Position numbers and translations under genes: made by a program. A DNA stretch of 64,000 nt from an uncultured Verrucomicrobia subdivision 3 bacterium (lineage in GTDB: Bacteria > Verrucomicrobiota > Verrucomicrobiia > Limisphaerales > UBA11358): assembly GCA_903875465.1 (NCBI GenBank), contig CAIQWB010000062.1:1-64000 (forward strand), in the 5' to 3' direction. Every line of letters starts with the position of its first letter. Position 1 is the stretch's first letter. Below are positions 17,281 through 26,172 of this stretch, in pieces. The notes under the pieces are model-generated. The model was not told the DNA's origin and did no database searches. It saw nothing but the letters and a program-made list of their open reading frames with translations.

Positions 17281-19758
17281 ATGACCAAGTGCGCAAGAAA
17301 CGTTCAGCTGTGGGGACGGGTGCGGCCCGGCCTGATGGTTTGGCTGGTGTTTTTATGCGGTCCAGTTGTGGCGGCGGTGGGCGGGGTGCCGCTGAGATTG
17401 ATCCAGACCGCCGCCGAGGTGCGGGGATTGTCCTCCACGGAGGCGAATCAGCATTATCCGGTCCGTTTGCGGGGGGTGGTGACATTTTATGACCGGGCCA
17501 TGTTCTGTCATTTTATCCAAGATGGGACGGCGGGGATTTATTTGCAGCAAACCAACCTGCCCAAACTTCTGCCCGGGCAATTAGTGGAGGTGGAGGGGGT
17601 GACCAGTGGCGGTGAATTTGCGCCGGTGGTGGCCCCCCGCCGCATTCAATTATTGGGCGTGGAACCGCTTCCGGTGGCGCGGCCAGTCGCCTATGAACAA
17701 TTGACCAGCGGGGAGGAAGACAGCCAGCGGGTGGAGGTACAGGGCATTGTCCGGGCGGTTGCGGTCGATCCATTCACCAAGTACGATGTGCTGGAAATTG
17801 CCGCCGGGGGGGGGCGATTCAAAGCTATGATGGCCCCGCGAGCGTTCGGTGGCCGGGAGCCGTTAGTGGACAGCACAGTGGTGATTCGGGGGGTGTGCGC
17901 CAGCCATTTTAATTTGCAACGGCAATTGTTTGATGTGCGTTTGCTGGTGGCCCAAGCAAAGGATTTGACCGTGCTGCAGGCGGCGCCCACCGAACCCTTT
18001 ATGTTGCCCACCTATTCCATCGAACAATTATTGCAATTCACCCCGCATGGTCCATTTGGGCACCGGGTGAAGGTTCAGGGGGTGGTGAGTTACTGGCTCG
18101 ACAATGTCTTGTACCTGCAGGACGGGCAAGAGGGTTTGTATGCGGAAACAACGCCTTCCCGGTCCCTCAGGCCTGGCGATCAAGTGCAAGTGGTAGGTTT
18201 CCCGGCCAAGGGGGACTACACGCCCATGTTGCAGGACGCCATTTTTCGGAAGTTGGGGCACCGGCCCCCGCCGGTACCGGTGGGGGTGACGGTGGATGAC
18301 GCGCTCAAGGGGATTTATGACTGCCGGTTGGTGCGGATCCAAGCCACCTTGCTGGACCGGGCCCGGCACAGCCGGGAACAATTTCTAGTGCTGCAAGCCG
18401 GTGGATTTATTTTTCACGCCTATTTGGAACGGACTAACATCGGCGTGGATTTCGCTTATTTGGAAAATAACAGCCGGGTGGCGGTGGTCGGGGTGTGCCG
18501 AATCGAGCCGGGCAATGTCTGGCAGCCGGGCACGGACTGGCGGGCCAAATCATTCCGGCTGCTCATGCGGACCCCGGCGGATATTACGGTGCTGGCGGAA
18601 CCCCCTTGGTGGAATGTCGAGCGGATGCTTTGGGCGGTGGAAGTCTCGGGCGGAGTGGGTTTCATTGCATTGGCCTGGGTGGGGATCCTGCGCCGGCGGG
18701 TGCACAAACAAACCGCGATTATCCGGCAACAATTGGAAGCGGAAGCGGCTTTGAAAGAGCGATATGAAAATCTCTTCGAGAATGCCAGTGATGTGGTGTT
18801 CACTCACGATTGCAGCGGGGTGATCACTTCCATCAACCGGGTGGGGGAGCAATTACTGCGGCGGCGCCGGGAGGAGGTTTTGGGCCACCATCTGCGCGAA
18901 TTCGTGGCGGAGGAACAGCGGGAGGCCGTCGGGCTGTGGCTGGCGCAGGCCAATGGCGGTCGGGAATTAGCGTTGGTGGAATGGGATTTTATCAATGGGG
19001 ACGGCCAGCGGATCCGGCTGGAAATCAGCGCGCGGCTGATTGAGCAGGCGGGCCGGGAGCCGGAAGTGGAAAGCGTGGCGCGGGATATCACCGAGCGCAA
19101 GGGTCTGGAGCGGGAGATTTTGGAAATCAGCAATCGAGAACAGCGGCGGATTGGGCATGATTTACACGACGGGGTCTGCCAGCAGTTGGCGGCGATTGCC
19201 TATCGGATGGACATTCTGGGTGACCAACTCCAGGAAAAAGGGGTGGCGGAATCCGCCGAGGCGGGGCGCATTGGCGAGTTGGTGCAGGCGGCGATGCAGC
19301 AAACCCGCGGGGTGGCCCGCGGCTTGTTTCCAGTCCGCCTGGATGAGAGTGGCCTGACCTCGGCGCTGGGTGAACTGGCGGCAAACACGAGCGAATTTTT
19401 CGGCATGCAGTGCCAATTTCAAGGGGAGGAGCTCGGGTGGGCGCTGGACAAGTCGGTGTTGCTGCATTTGTATTACATTGCGCAGGAGGCGGTGTCCAAT
19501 GCCATCAAGCATGGACACGCCAGCGTGGTGACGGTCACCCTCACGGAGACGCGGGAACGCTTGTTACTAACGGTACAGGATAATGGCCGCGGCTGCCAAT
19601 CGCTGGTAGCGAATCCCACGGGCATGGGGATCAGGATCATGCGCTACCGGGCCCGCATGATCGGGGGGACATTGGATTTAAAAAGCCAGGCACCGGGCGG
19701 CACCCAAATTACCTGCGCGCTTTACACCGCTGCCGAAAAACCTCATGTTATTAGTTAA
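17281..19758 (+). CDS. NarL-type sensor histidine kinase with OB-like N-terminus
   Basis: An 825-residue kinase if translation starts at 17281, where a signal peptide (MVWLVFLCGPVVAAVGG) begins shortly after; an ATG at 17221 and a TTG at 17200 are alternatives. The extracytoplasmic part (about 35-440) has two repeats of the form VRLRGVVTFYD...FIQDGTAGIYLQ and VKVQGVVSYWLDNVLYLQDG, an OB-fold-like pattern. A transmembrane helix (VGFIALAWVGI) precedes PAS (about 495-600) and a HisKA_3 domain with the likely phospho-acceptor His629 in GHDLHDG; HATPase follows (AVSNAIKHG, DNGRGC). The cognate response regulator is the next gene, starting 0 bp after the stop. The signal is unknown. Confidence 0.88.
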   Translation: MTKCARNVQLWGRVRPGLMVWLVFLCGPVVAAVGGVPLRLIQTAAEVRGLSSTEANQHYPVRLRGVVTFYDRAMFCHFIQDGTAGIYLQQTNLPKLLPGQLVEVEGVTSGGEFAPVVAPRRIQLLGVEPLPVARPVAYEQLTSGEEDSQRVEVQGIVRAVAVDPFTKYDVLEIAAGGGRFKAMMAPRAFGGREPLVDSTVVIRGVCASHFNLQRQLFDVRLLVAQAKDLTVLQAAPTEPFMLPTYSIEQLLQFTPHGPFGHRVKVQGVVSYWLDNVLYLQDGQEGLYAETTPSRSLRPGDQVQVVGFPAKGDYTPMLQDAIFRKLGHRPPPVPVGVTVDDALKGIYDCRLVRIQATLLDRARHSREQFLVLQAGGFIFHAYLERTNIGVDFAYLENNSRVAVVGVCRIEPGNVWQPGTDWRAKSFRLLMRTPADITVLAEPPWWNVERMLWAVEVSGGVGFIALAWVGILRRRVHKQTAIIRQQLEAEAALKERYENLFENASDVVFTHDCSGVITSINRVGEQLLRRRREEVLGHHLREFVAEEQREAVGLWLAQANGGRELALVEWDFINGDGQRIRLEISARLIEQAGREPEVESVARDITERKGLEREILEISNREQRRIGHDLHDGVCQQLAAIAYRMDILGDQLQEKGVAESAEAGRIGELVQAAMQQTRGVARGLFPVRLDESGLTSALGELAANTSEFFGMQCQFQGEELGWALDKSVLLHLYYIAQEAVSNAIKHGHASVVTVTLTETRERLLLTVQDNGRGCQSLVANPTGMGIRIMRYRARMIGGTLDLKSQAPGGTQITCALYTAAEKPHVIS

Positions 19759-20460
19759 ATGACGGATCATACCAGCCCGACCAGCAGCGCCCCGAAACCC
19801 GGTGTGCCCGCCAAGAGCCGGATATATATTGTGGACGATCACACCATGTTTCGCGAGGGCATGAAACATCTGATTGAGCGGGAGCCGGACCTGACGGTGT
19901 GTGGGGACGCGGCGGGGGTGGAGGAGGCCTTAAACAGCATCCCAGAATTGAAGCCGGATCTCGTGATTGTGGACCTCTCCTTGTCCGGCAGTCCCGGCCT
20001 GGATTTGATCAAAAATTTGAAAACCCAATACAGCGGGCTGCCGGTGCTGGTGGTTTCCATGCATGAGGAATCCCTTTACGCGGAGCGGGCGCTTTACGCC
20101 GGCGCTTCGGGGTATGTAATGAAGCAGGAGCCGGCAAAAACTGTGAAGGTGGCCATTCGCAAGGTGCTGGGCGGAGATATGCATCTTAGCGAGAAAATGA
20201 CCACCGCCCTGCTGGGCAAGGCCATGCGCCGGGGGGCGGCGTCCCCGCCGCTTTCGCCTATGGAAAAATTGAGCGACCGTGAACTGGAGGTCTACCGGAT
20301 GCTGGGCCAGGGCAAAATGACCCGGCAGATCGCCGAGGAACTGAATCTCACCATTGCGACCATTAATTCATTCCGCAACCGCATCAAGGAAAAGCTGGAG
20401 TTCAAGAATTCGGCCGAGATGGTTTTGAACGCCATTCAATGGTCACGGGAGGGATCCTGA
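19759..20460 (+). CDS. NarL/FixJ-family response regulator
   Basis: A 233-residue regulator. The receiver domain (about 20-140) has the acidic pair Asp26-Asp27, phospho-acceptor Asp72 in VIVDLSLSG and the conserved lysine in GYVMKQEP. A LuxR-type helix-turn-helix follows (LSDRELEVYRMLGQGKMTRQ, then LNLTIATINSFRNRIKEKL), with a slightly unusual recognition helix starting T-I-N-S-F. The gene abuts the kinase stop codon, so the two form one system. Its 3' end runs close to the carbonic anhydrase gene 29 bp downstream. Confidence 0.93.
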   Translation: MTDHTSPTSSAPKPGVPAKSRIYIVDDHTMFREGMKHLIEREPDLTVCGDAAGVEEALNSIPELKPDLVIVDLSLSGSPGLDLIKNLKTQYSGLPVLVVSMHEESLYAERALYAGASGYVMKQEPAKTVKVAIRKVLGGDMHLSEKMTTALLGKAMRRGAASPPLSPMEKLSDRELEVYRMLGQGKMTRQIAEELNLTIATINSFRNRIKEKLEFKNSAEMVLNAIQWSREGS

Positions 20461-20489
20461 TCCCGAGGGGCGGCCCGGGAAGATTACGT

Positions 20490-21134
20490 ATGGAAAATCT
20501 CAGCCATTTGTTTGCCAAAAACCAGGCGTGGTCCGGTGAAATCCGGCAGCGCGACCCAGATTTTTTTCTAAAATTATCCCGCCAGCAATTGCCGGGCTAT
20601 TTGTGGATCGGGTGCTCCGACAGCCGGGTGCCGGCCAATGAGATTGTGGGCTTGCTGCCAGGAGAACTATTTGTCCACCGCAATATTGCCAACGTGGTGG
20701 TGCATACGGATTTGAACTGCCTTTCGGTGATGCAATTCGCGGTGGATATTTTAAAGGTGCGCCACATCATGGTGGTGGGACATTATGGTTGCAGCGGCGT
20801 CCAGGCGGCCTTGCGGGGCGACCGCGTGGGGCTGAGCGACAACTGGCTGCGACATGTGCAGGACGTGCGGCAGAAGCACCAGGCCGCCATCACCAAACTG
20901 GGGTCCGACATCCTGGCCGCCGACCGTTTGTGCGAACTGAATGTGATTGAGCAGGTGGCCAATGTCTGCGAGACCACGATTGCCCGGGATGCCTGGGAAC
21001 GTGGCCAGCCACTGACGGTGCATGGCTGGGTTTATGGACTTAAGGATGGACTGATCCGCGATTTGAAAACCTCGGTGAATAATTTTACGGCGACACCGGC
21101 GGTATATAAGGCGGCAGTGGCAGCGCTGGGATGA
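20490..21134 (+). CDS. Beta-class carbonic anhydrase
   Basis: A 214-residue beta-carbonic anhydrase that interconverts CO2 and bicarbonate. Zinc ligands are Cys42 and the HxxC pair in VVGHYGCSGV; the Asp44-Arg46 dyad sits in GCSDSRVP. Further family marks are FVHRNIANVV and VHGWVYGLKDG. An in-frame ATG further upstream lies inside the regulator gene, and the 20490 start gives the standard length. It could be cotranscribed with the two-component system, though the functional link is not evident. It could also help to supply or remove bicarbonate from the urease reaction, but it is not in that operon. Confidence 0.93.
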   Translation: MENLSHLFAKNQAWSGEIRQRDPDFFLKLSRQQLPGYLWIGCSDSRVPANEIVGLLPGELFVHRNIANVVVHTDLNCLSVMQFAVDILKVRHIMVVGHYGCSGVQAALRGDRVGLSDNWLRHVQDVRQKHQAAITKLGSDILAADRLCELNVIEQVANVCETTIARDAWERGQPLTVHGWVYGLKDGLIRDLKTSVNNFTATPAVYKAAVAALG

Positions 21135-21520
21135 CCATGACTGGTTTCCCAAGCCGAGAATAACCTGAGCCGGATAGAAGGTGGGGCAGGCGATTTAATC
21201 CGCGAATTTCGCAAATGGGCGAGTGATTTTGGGCCAGCCAGCCTTTCGGTACTCTCCGAAAAACACGACCTAACTGGATCTGGTTCAATCGATTGCCCGC
21301 AAGCCACCGAGGCGGAGATCATGGCTCCAATGCCGCAGACCGTTTCTTTGCATTCCCGGTTGCTCGCTGAGCCAGGCTACAAAGGCCAATCGGACTGTCA
21401 AAAAATCACGGTACAAACTATCCAACAAATCCTTGCCAAACGCCAATTCCCTTCCAAAATCAGCTGCGTTTCCGGCGGTCGGCAAATAAAATCGGCCCGG
21501 CCTTGGGTCCAACATTGACA
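21135..21520. other. Intergenic stretch, 386 bp
   Basis: No convincing gene on either strand. A small inverted repeat TTTCGG/CCGAAA at about 21244-21261 is the only structure I see. The stretch precedes the carbohydrate cluster and should hold its promoter, but no good -35/-10 pair stands out. Confidence 0.4.
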
Positions 21521-22360
21521 ATGATGAATTCATCCGCAGTGCATAAACGCCTGGCAGTCTGCTCCTGGTCGCTGCAACCGGCCGATCCGCAAGATTTGGC
21601 GGACAAAGTACTGGCCACCGGGCTGCAGCGCGTTCAACTCGCACTTGACCCGTTGCGGACCATGCCTGCCCAATGGGGGCAAACGCCTGCGGTCTTGGGT
21701 GAAGCGGGCATCGCGATGGTTTCTGGCATGTTTGGTTGTGTGGGAGAGGACTATGCCACACTCGACTCGATTCGTGCCACTGGTGGCATCGCCCCCGATT
21801 CGACCTGGTCGCAAAACTTGGCTAATATAAAGGCCACCGCCGGGCTGGCGGCTGATCTGGGATTAAACCTGGTCACCTTTCACGCTGGCTTTGTGCCGCA
21901 TGATCCAACCGATGCCACTCATGCGAAAATGCAGAATCGTCTGGCTGCGGTGGCGGACATTTTCGCCGCCAAAAACGTGCGGCTTGGTTTGGAAACCGGC
22001 CAGGAAACTGCTGCCTCACTGGTCGCCTTCCTGGCGGCCCTCAACCACCCCAATTTGTGCGTTAATTTCGATCCCGCCAATCTCATACTTTATGGTCAGG
22101 GTGACCCGGTGGCGGCAGTGTTGCAGTTGGGCTCGGCCATCCATCAGGTTCATATTAAAGATGCCCGGCACACACAGGTTCCCGGGTCCTGGGGCGAAGA
22201 GCTCCCCGTGGGCGCCGGCGAGGTGGATTGGCCGGGCTTTTTTCAGGCGCTCAGACAATGCAATTTTACTGGCGATTATGTGATTGAACGCGAGGCTGGC
22301 ACCCAGCGCAGCCCGGATGTTTGTCAGGCGCGGGAGTTGGTGCTGAAATTGGCTCCTTAA
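21521..22360 (+). CDS. Sugar phosphate isomerase/epimerase (xylose isomerase-like TIM barrel)
   Basis: A 279-residue AP_endonuc_2-type TIM barrel. The start at the double ATG (21521/21524) is preferred over an upstream TTG. Conserved family features: an N-terminal strand LAVCSWSL, NLVTFHAGFVP at strand 4, RLGLETGQE (metal-binding Glu), LCVNFDPANLI (Asp) and IHQVHIKDAR (His-x-His-type strand), with GEVDWPGFFQALRQ at the end. Such enzymes isomerise or epimerise keto sugars and inositol derivatives. It starts a five-gene cluster with two Gfo/Idh/MocA dehydrogenases and a DUF1080 protein, so a 3-keto sugar or inositol-like substrate is likely. Confidence 0.82.
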   Translation: MMNSSAVHKRLAVCSWSLQPADPQDLADKVLATGLQRVQLALDPLRTMPAQWGQTPAVLGEAGIAMVSGMFGCVGEDYATLDSIRATGGIAPDSTWSQNLANIKATAGLAADLGLNLVTFHAGFVPHDPTDATHAKMQNRLAAVADIFAAKNVRLGLETGQETAASLVAFLAALNHPNLCVNFDPANLILYGQGDPVAAVLQLGSAIHQVHIKDARHTQVPGSWGEELPVGAGEVDWPGFFQALRQCNFTGDYVIEREAGTQRSPDVCQARELVLKLAP

Positions 22361-22367
22361 ATTTTAC

Positions 22368-23417
22368 ATGTCAAAAACTTCACCTCCAATTTCAGAGGCC
22401 CCCGTCAAGGTGGCGGTCGTTGGGCTAGGCTTTATGGGGGTGACGCACCTGCGCGCCTATCTGGATAATCCCCGCGCCCGGGTGGTTGCCGTGTGTGCCA
22501 CAGGCCGGGGACCCGTGAATGGAGTTTTGGCGGGGGTCGCGGGTAATATCCAAAAATCGGCGGACATCCATTTGGGTTCGGCGGTGAAAGTTTATCATCA
22601 ATTTGCAGATGTACTGGCTGATCCGGAGGTGCAACTTGTGGACTTATGCACGCCCACGCCGGTGCATCCCGAACAGGCGATTGCCGCGCTGCGGTCAGGT
22701 CGTCATGTGCTTTGTGAAAAGCCCCTGGCCCGGACGGCCGCCGCGGCCCGCCAAGTGCTGGCAGTGGCGGCACAATCCCCGGGTCAGCTCATGCCGGCCA
22801 TGTGCATGCGATTTTGGCCCGGGTGGAGCGGGCTTAAGCAGGTCGTGGCCGAAGGGATTTATGGCAGGGTGCTCGCCGCACGGTTCCGGCGGGTTTCCGA
22901 AATGCCGGCCTGGAGCCGTTCCGGTACTTACGCCGGGGGGGCGGATTTGGGGGGTGCGTTATTCGATTTGCACATTCATGATACTGATTTTATAAACCAC
23001 CTCTTTGGCCGCCCGGCCAGTGTATTCACCACGGGAGTTGTCGATGCCGGTGGGGTGAACAACCACGTTTTTACGCAATATCAGTTTCCCGATGGTCCCG
23101 CGGTGTGCGCTGAGGGCAGTTGGCTGCTCGGGCAAGGTTTTACCATGACCTGCACCCTCTATTGCGAACGTGGCACACTGGATTACGATCTTGCCCGCGG
23201 GGCGGAGGCGCTGCAGGTGACTGAGCCCGGCCAGCCGGCGCGAGTTGTCACGCTGGTTGCTGGGGATGGTTACACAGGCGAGATCGATTACTTTTTGGAC
23301 TGTGTAGCGAACGATCGCCCCCCGTTAATGGTCACCGGGTGGGATGCCCTCACGGCTCTGGAAATCTGCGAAGCGGAGGAAGCATCCCTGCGCAGCGGCA
23401 AACTTGTGAAACTCTGA
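22368..23417 (+). CDS. Gfo/Idh/MocA family NAD-dependent oxidoreductase
   Basis: A 349-residue oxidoreductase. Rossmann fold with VAVVGLGFMGVTHLRAY at residue 14; the family marker VLCEKPLARTAAAARQVL follows at about 113. The C-terminal substrate domain has GGADLGGALFDLHIHDTDFI, where the conserved G..D.H.D motif carries the catalytic histidine. It starts 7 bp after the isomerase stop and has no signal peptide, so it is cytoplasmic, unlike the second oxidoreductase at 26173. It would oxidise or reduce a sugar ring carbon using NAD(P). Confidence 0.9.
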   Translation: MSKTSPPISEAPVKVAVVGLGFMGVTHLRAYLDNPRARVVAVCATGRGPVNGVLAGVAGNIQKSADIHLGSAVKVYHQFADVLADPEVQLVDLCTPTPVHPEQAIAALRSGRHVLCEKPLARTAAAARQVLAVAAQSPGQLMPAMCMRFWPGWSGLKQVVAEGIYGRVLAARFRRVSEMPAWSRSGTYAGGADLGGALFDLHIHDTDFINHLFGRPASVFTTGVVDAGGVNNHVFTQYQFPDGPAVCAEGSWLLGQGFTMTCTLYCERGTLDYDLARGAEALQVTEPGQPARVVTLVAGDGYTGEIDYFLDCVANDRPPLMVTGWDALTALEICEAEEASLRSGKLVKL

Positions 23418-23457
23418 CTTTCCATTTATAGCGCGAACAGACACCTTTCTCCCTGCC

Positions 23458-24762
23458 ATGAGCAACTCGCACCGGTTCAAACTGTTCGTGATGATGGTCC
23501 TGGAATTTTTCATCTGGGGCGCGTGGCTGCCGCTTATCTTCGGTTACCTGCCGAGCCTGGGCTTTACGCCGGCGGAACAGGCTTGGATCCTTAACGCTTT
23601 TCCCATCGCGGCGGTGGCGGGCATGTTTTTTAGCAACCAGTTTTGCGATCGCCACTTTGCGGCCGAGAAGTTCCTGGCTTTCAGCCATTTCGTTGGCGGT
23701 CTGGCGATGCTGGGCCTGGTTTTTACCAAGAGTTTCTGGCCTTTCTTTGGCCTGATGCTTACCCATTGTTTACTCTATGTCCCCACGCTTTCCATCGCCA
23801 ATTCCATCGCCTTCACGCACATGCGGGATCCTCAAAAAGAATTTGGCCTGGTCCGTGTGGGCGGGACTCTGGGTTGGATTCTGGCGGCCTGGCCGTTCAC
23901 GCTCATTCTTGTGGACTGGCCGAAAGTTCACGCAGCGCATCCGCAAGGACTGGTAGATTGGCTGGGCACGGCCTTGAATTCCGGGCTGACGGGCGAGGCG
24001 CTGAAATCGGCCACCGTCTGGACTTTTGTGGTGGCAGGGGTGGCTTCGCTGACCCTGGCTACTTTCAGTTTTTTCCTGCCGCACACCCCGCCGAAACCAG
24101 CCGGTGCGGGGGCGGGCGAAAAACTGGCCTGGCTGAAAGCCCTCAAATGGCTAAAGCATCCGTTTGTACTTGTCTTGTGGGGCATTGCCTTGGTGGATGC
24201 ATTCGTGCAAAACGTTTACTTTAACTGGACGGGATCCTTCCTTGGCGCGGCCCATCAGGATGGCGGGGTGGGCGTGGCCGGTAATTGGATCATGCCGGTG
24301 ATGAGTCTGGGCCAAGTGGCGGAAGTCCTTACGATGTTTATTCTAGGTGGTACCCTCAAACGGTTCGGCTGGCGTGTCACGTTGACCATCGGCATTCTTG
24401 GCCAGGCGGCCCGATTCGCGACTTATTCCCTGTTTCCGGAACACCGGGAACTGATCATCCTTGTCCAACTGCTGCATGGCATTTGTTATGCCTTTTTCTT
24501 TGCGACAGTTTATATTTTTGTGGATGCCTATTTTCCCGCGGACGCCCGCTCCAGCGCCCAGGGTTTGTTTAACGTCATGATTTTGGGCGCGGGGGCCATG
24601 CTGGCGAACACCCTTTGTCCCTGGTTGATGCAAAACGTCTTTACGCATGCCGGCCGCGTGGATTTCCGCGGTTTGTTTCTGGTTCCCACGATTTGTTCCG
24701 TGGTCGCGGCATTGATTCTGGCGCTGTTTTTTCATCCGCCGAAAGTGCCCGTCAGGTCTTGA
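23458..24762 (+). CDS. MFS transporter, nucleoside/sugar H+ symporter-like
   Basis: A 434-residue major facilitator with about 12 hydrophobic helices. The start (FKLFVMMVLEFFIWGAWLPL) and the RVGGTLGWILAAW segment after helix 4 are typical of the NupG/nucleoside:H+ symporter branch, which in PVC and Bacteroidetes genomes often sits with sugar oxidoreductases. A cytoplasmic loop (about 195-225) separates the two six-helix halves. Placed within the carbohydrate cluster, so it probably imports the substrate of the neighbouring enzymes. Confidence 0.85.
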   Translation: MSNSHRFKLFVMMVLEFFIWGAWLPLIFGYLPSLGFTPAEQAWILNAFPIAAVAGMFFSNQFCDRHFAAEKFLAFSHFVGGLAMLGLVFTKSFWPFFGLMLTHCLLYVPTLSIANSIAFTHMRDPQKEFGLVRVGGTLGWILAAWPFTLILVDWPKVHAAHPQGLVDWLGTALNSGLTGEALKSATVWTFVVAGVASLTLATFSFFLPHTPPKPAGAGAGEKLAWLKALKWLKHPFVLVLWGIALVDAFVQNVYFNWTGSFLGAAHQDGGVGVAGNWIMPVMSLGQVAEVLTMFILGGTLKRFGWRVTLTIGILGQAARFATYSLFPEHRELIILVQLLHGICYAFFFATVYIFVDAYFPADARSSAQGLFNVMILGAGAMLANTLCPWLMQNVFTHAGRVDFRGLFLVPTICSVVAALILALFFHPPKVPVRS

Positions 24763-24792
24763 AATGCAAATGAATCCTTCCACCCACCACTC

Positions 24793-26157
24793 ATGATCCC
24801 CCCAATCCATCTCCGGAAGCCTCCGTTTCGCTGGTTGATTCTATTCACCGCCTGCCTGGGCTTGTCCGCAACTGGCCAGGAATCAAAATCCACGGATGCT
24901 GAAAGTCGGGATAACCATCCGCCGGCCGGATTCACGGCCCTATGGAACGGCCAGGATCTGACTGGGTGGTGGGGGGCTACCACCGAAAATCCCCGCCAAT
25001 ATGAGGCCCTGGCTCCTGCTGACTTTGAGCAAAAGCGGCGGGCGAGTCTTGATGATATCCACCAACATTGGTCCGTGCAGCAGGGCGAGTTGGTGAATGA
25101 TGGGCAGGGACTGTTTCTCACCTCGGAAAAATTCTATGGGGATATTGAAATGCTGGCGGATTACAAAACGGTTCCCCTGGCCGACAGTGGCATTTATTTG
25201 CGCGGTTGTCCGCAGGTGCAAATTTGGGATTCCACGGAGCAATCCAAATTTGACCTCGGCGCGGACAAAGGCTCTGGGGGCTTGTGGAATAACAGCCCGG
25301 GGGCACCCGGCAAGGATCCACTGGTGCTGGCCGACCGCCCTTTCGGCACATGGAACCATTTTCGCATCATCATGGCCGGGTCGCGGGTCTGGGTTTGGTT
25401 GAATGGCCGGCAGACGGTCAATGGCGCGGTGCTGGAGAATTATTTCGACCGCAAGCTGCCGGTACCACCGCGCGGTCCGGTGCAACTCCAGACGCACGGT
25501 GGTGAAATCCGCTGGCGCAACGTCTTTATTCGCGAACTGGGCAGTGACGAGGCCAATACTTTGCTGCGGGGCACCGATCCGGAAGGGTTTAACGCCGTTT
25601 TCAATGGCCAGGATTTCACCGGTTGGGCCGGGCCCTTGGATTGTTGTCGCGTGACGAATTCCGCAATTCTCTGGCAGCACAACAAAGGGGGGACGATTTA
25701 CACGGTGGCGGAGTATACCAACTTTGTGGCCCGCCTGGAATTCAAGCTCCCGCCCGGCGGTAATAACGGTTTGGCCATCCGCTATCCAGGCGACGGTGAC
25801 ACCGCCTACGTGGGCATGTGCGAATGCCAGGTGCTGGATGATAATTATGAAAAAGCCACCGGCCAACAGATTGACCCGCGCCAGGCGCACGGCTCAGCTT
25901 ACGGCATGTTTCCGGCCTTGCGTGGTTATCAACATCCGATTGGCGAATGGAATTACGAGGAGGTTACCGTGGTGGGGCCGACCATCAAGGTGGAATTGAA
26001 CGGTACGCAAATTCTGGATGCGGACCTCAGTCATGTCAGCGAGTTCATGCACAATTCGGCGCATCCGGGCAAGGACCGCACCAGCGGGCATTTCGGTTTT
26101 GCCGGCCACAACGACCCGGTGATGTTTCGCAATATTTCACTGAAGGCGCTGAATTAA
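24793..26157 (+). CDS. Exported protein with two DUF1080 domains
   Basis: A 454-residue exported protein with a signal peptide (LILFTACLGLSATGQ). Two DUF1080 (3-keto-disaccharide hydrolase) domains are arranged in tandem. Both open with a similar phrase: GFTALWNGQDLTGWWG near residue 42 and GFNAVFNGQDFTGWAG near residue 263; each contains a lectin-like jelly roll (DIEMLADYKTVPLADSGIYLRG; LEFKLPPGGNNGLAIRYPG). DUF1080 enzymes are now known to cleave 3-keto-glycosides. The second domain keeps the GNNGLAIR and EYxNF-type motifs well. It acts in the periplasm, upstream of the transporter. Confidence 0.88.
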   Translation: MIPPIHLRKPPFRWLILFTACLGLSATGQESKSTDAESRDNHPPAGFTALWNGQDLTGWWGATTENPRQYEALAPADFEQKRRASLDDIHQHWSVQQGELVNDGQGLFLTSEKFYGDIEMLADYKTVPLADSGIYLRGCPQVQIWDSTEQSKFDLGADKGSGGLWNNSPGAPGKDPLVLADRPFGTWNHFRIIMAGSRVWVWLNGRQTVNGAVLENYFDRKLPVPPRGPVQLQTHGGEIRWRNVFIRELGSDEANTLLRGTDPEGFNAVFNGQDFTGWAGPLDCCRVTNSAILWQHNKGGTIYTVAEYTNFVARLEFKLPPGGNNGLAIRYPGDGDTAYVGMCECQVLDDNYEKATGQQIDPRQAHGSAYGMFPALRGYQHPIGEWNYEEVTVVGPTIKVELNGTQILDADLSHVSEFMHNSAHPGKDRTSGHFGFAGHNDPVMFRNISLKALN

Positions 26158-26172
26158 ACCTTGCTGGCCACA

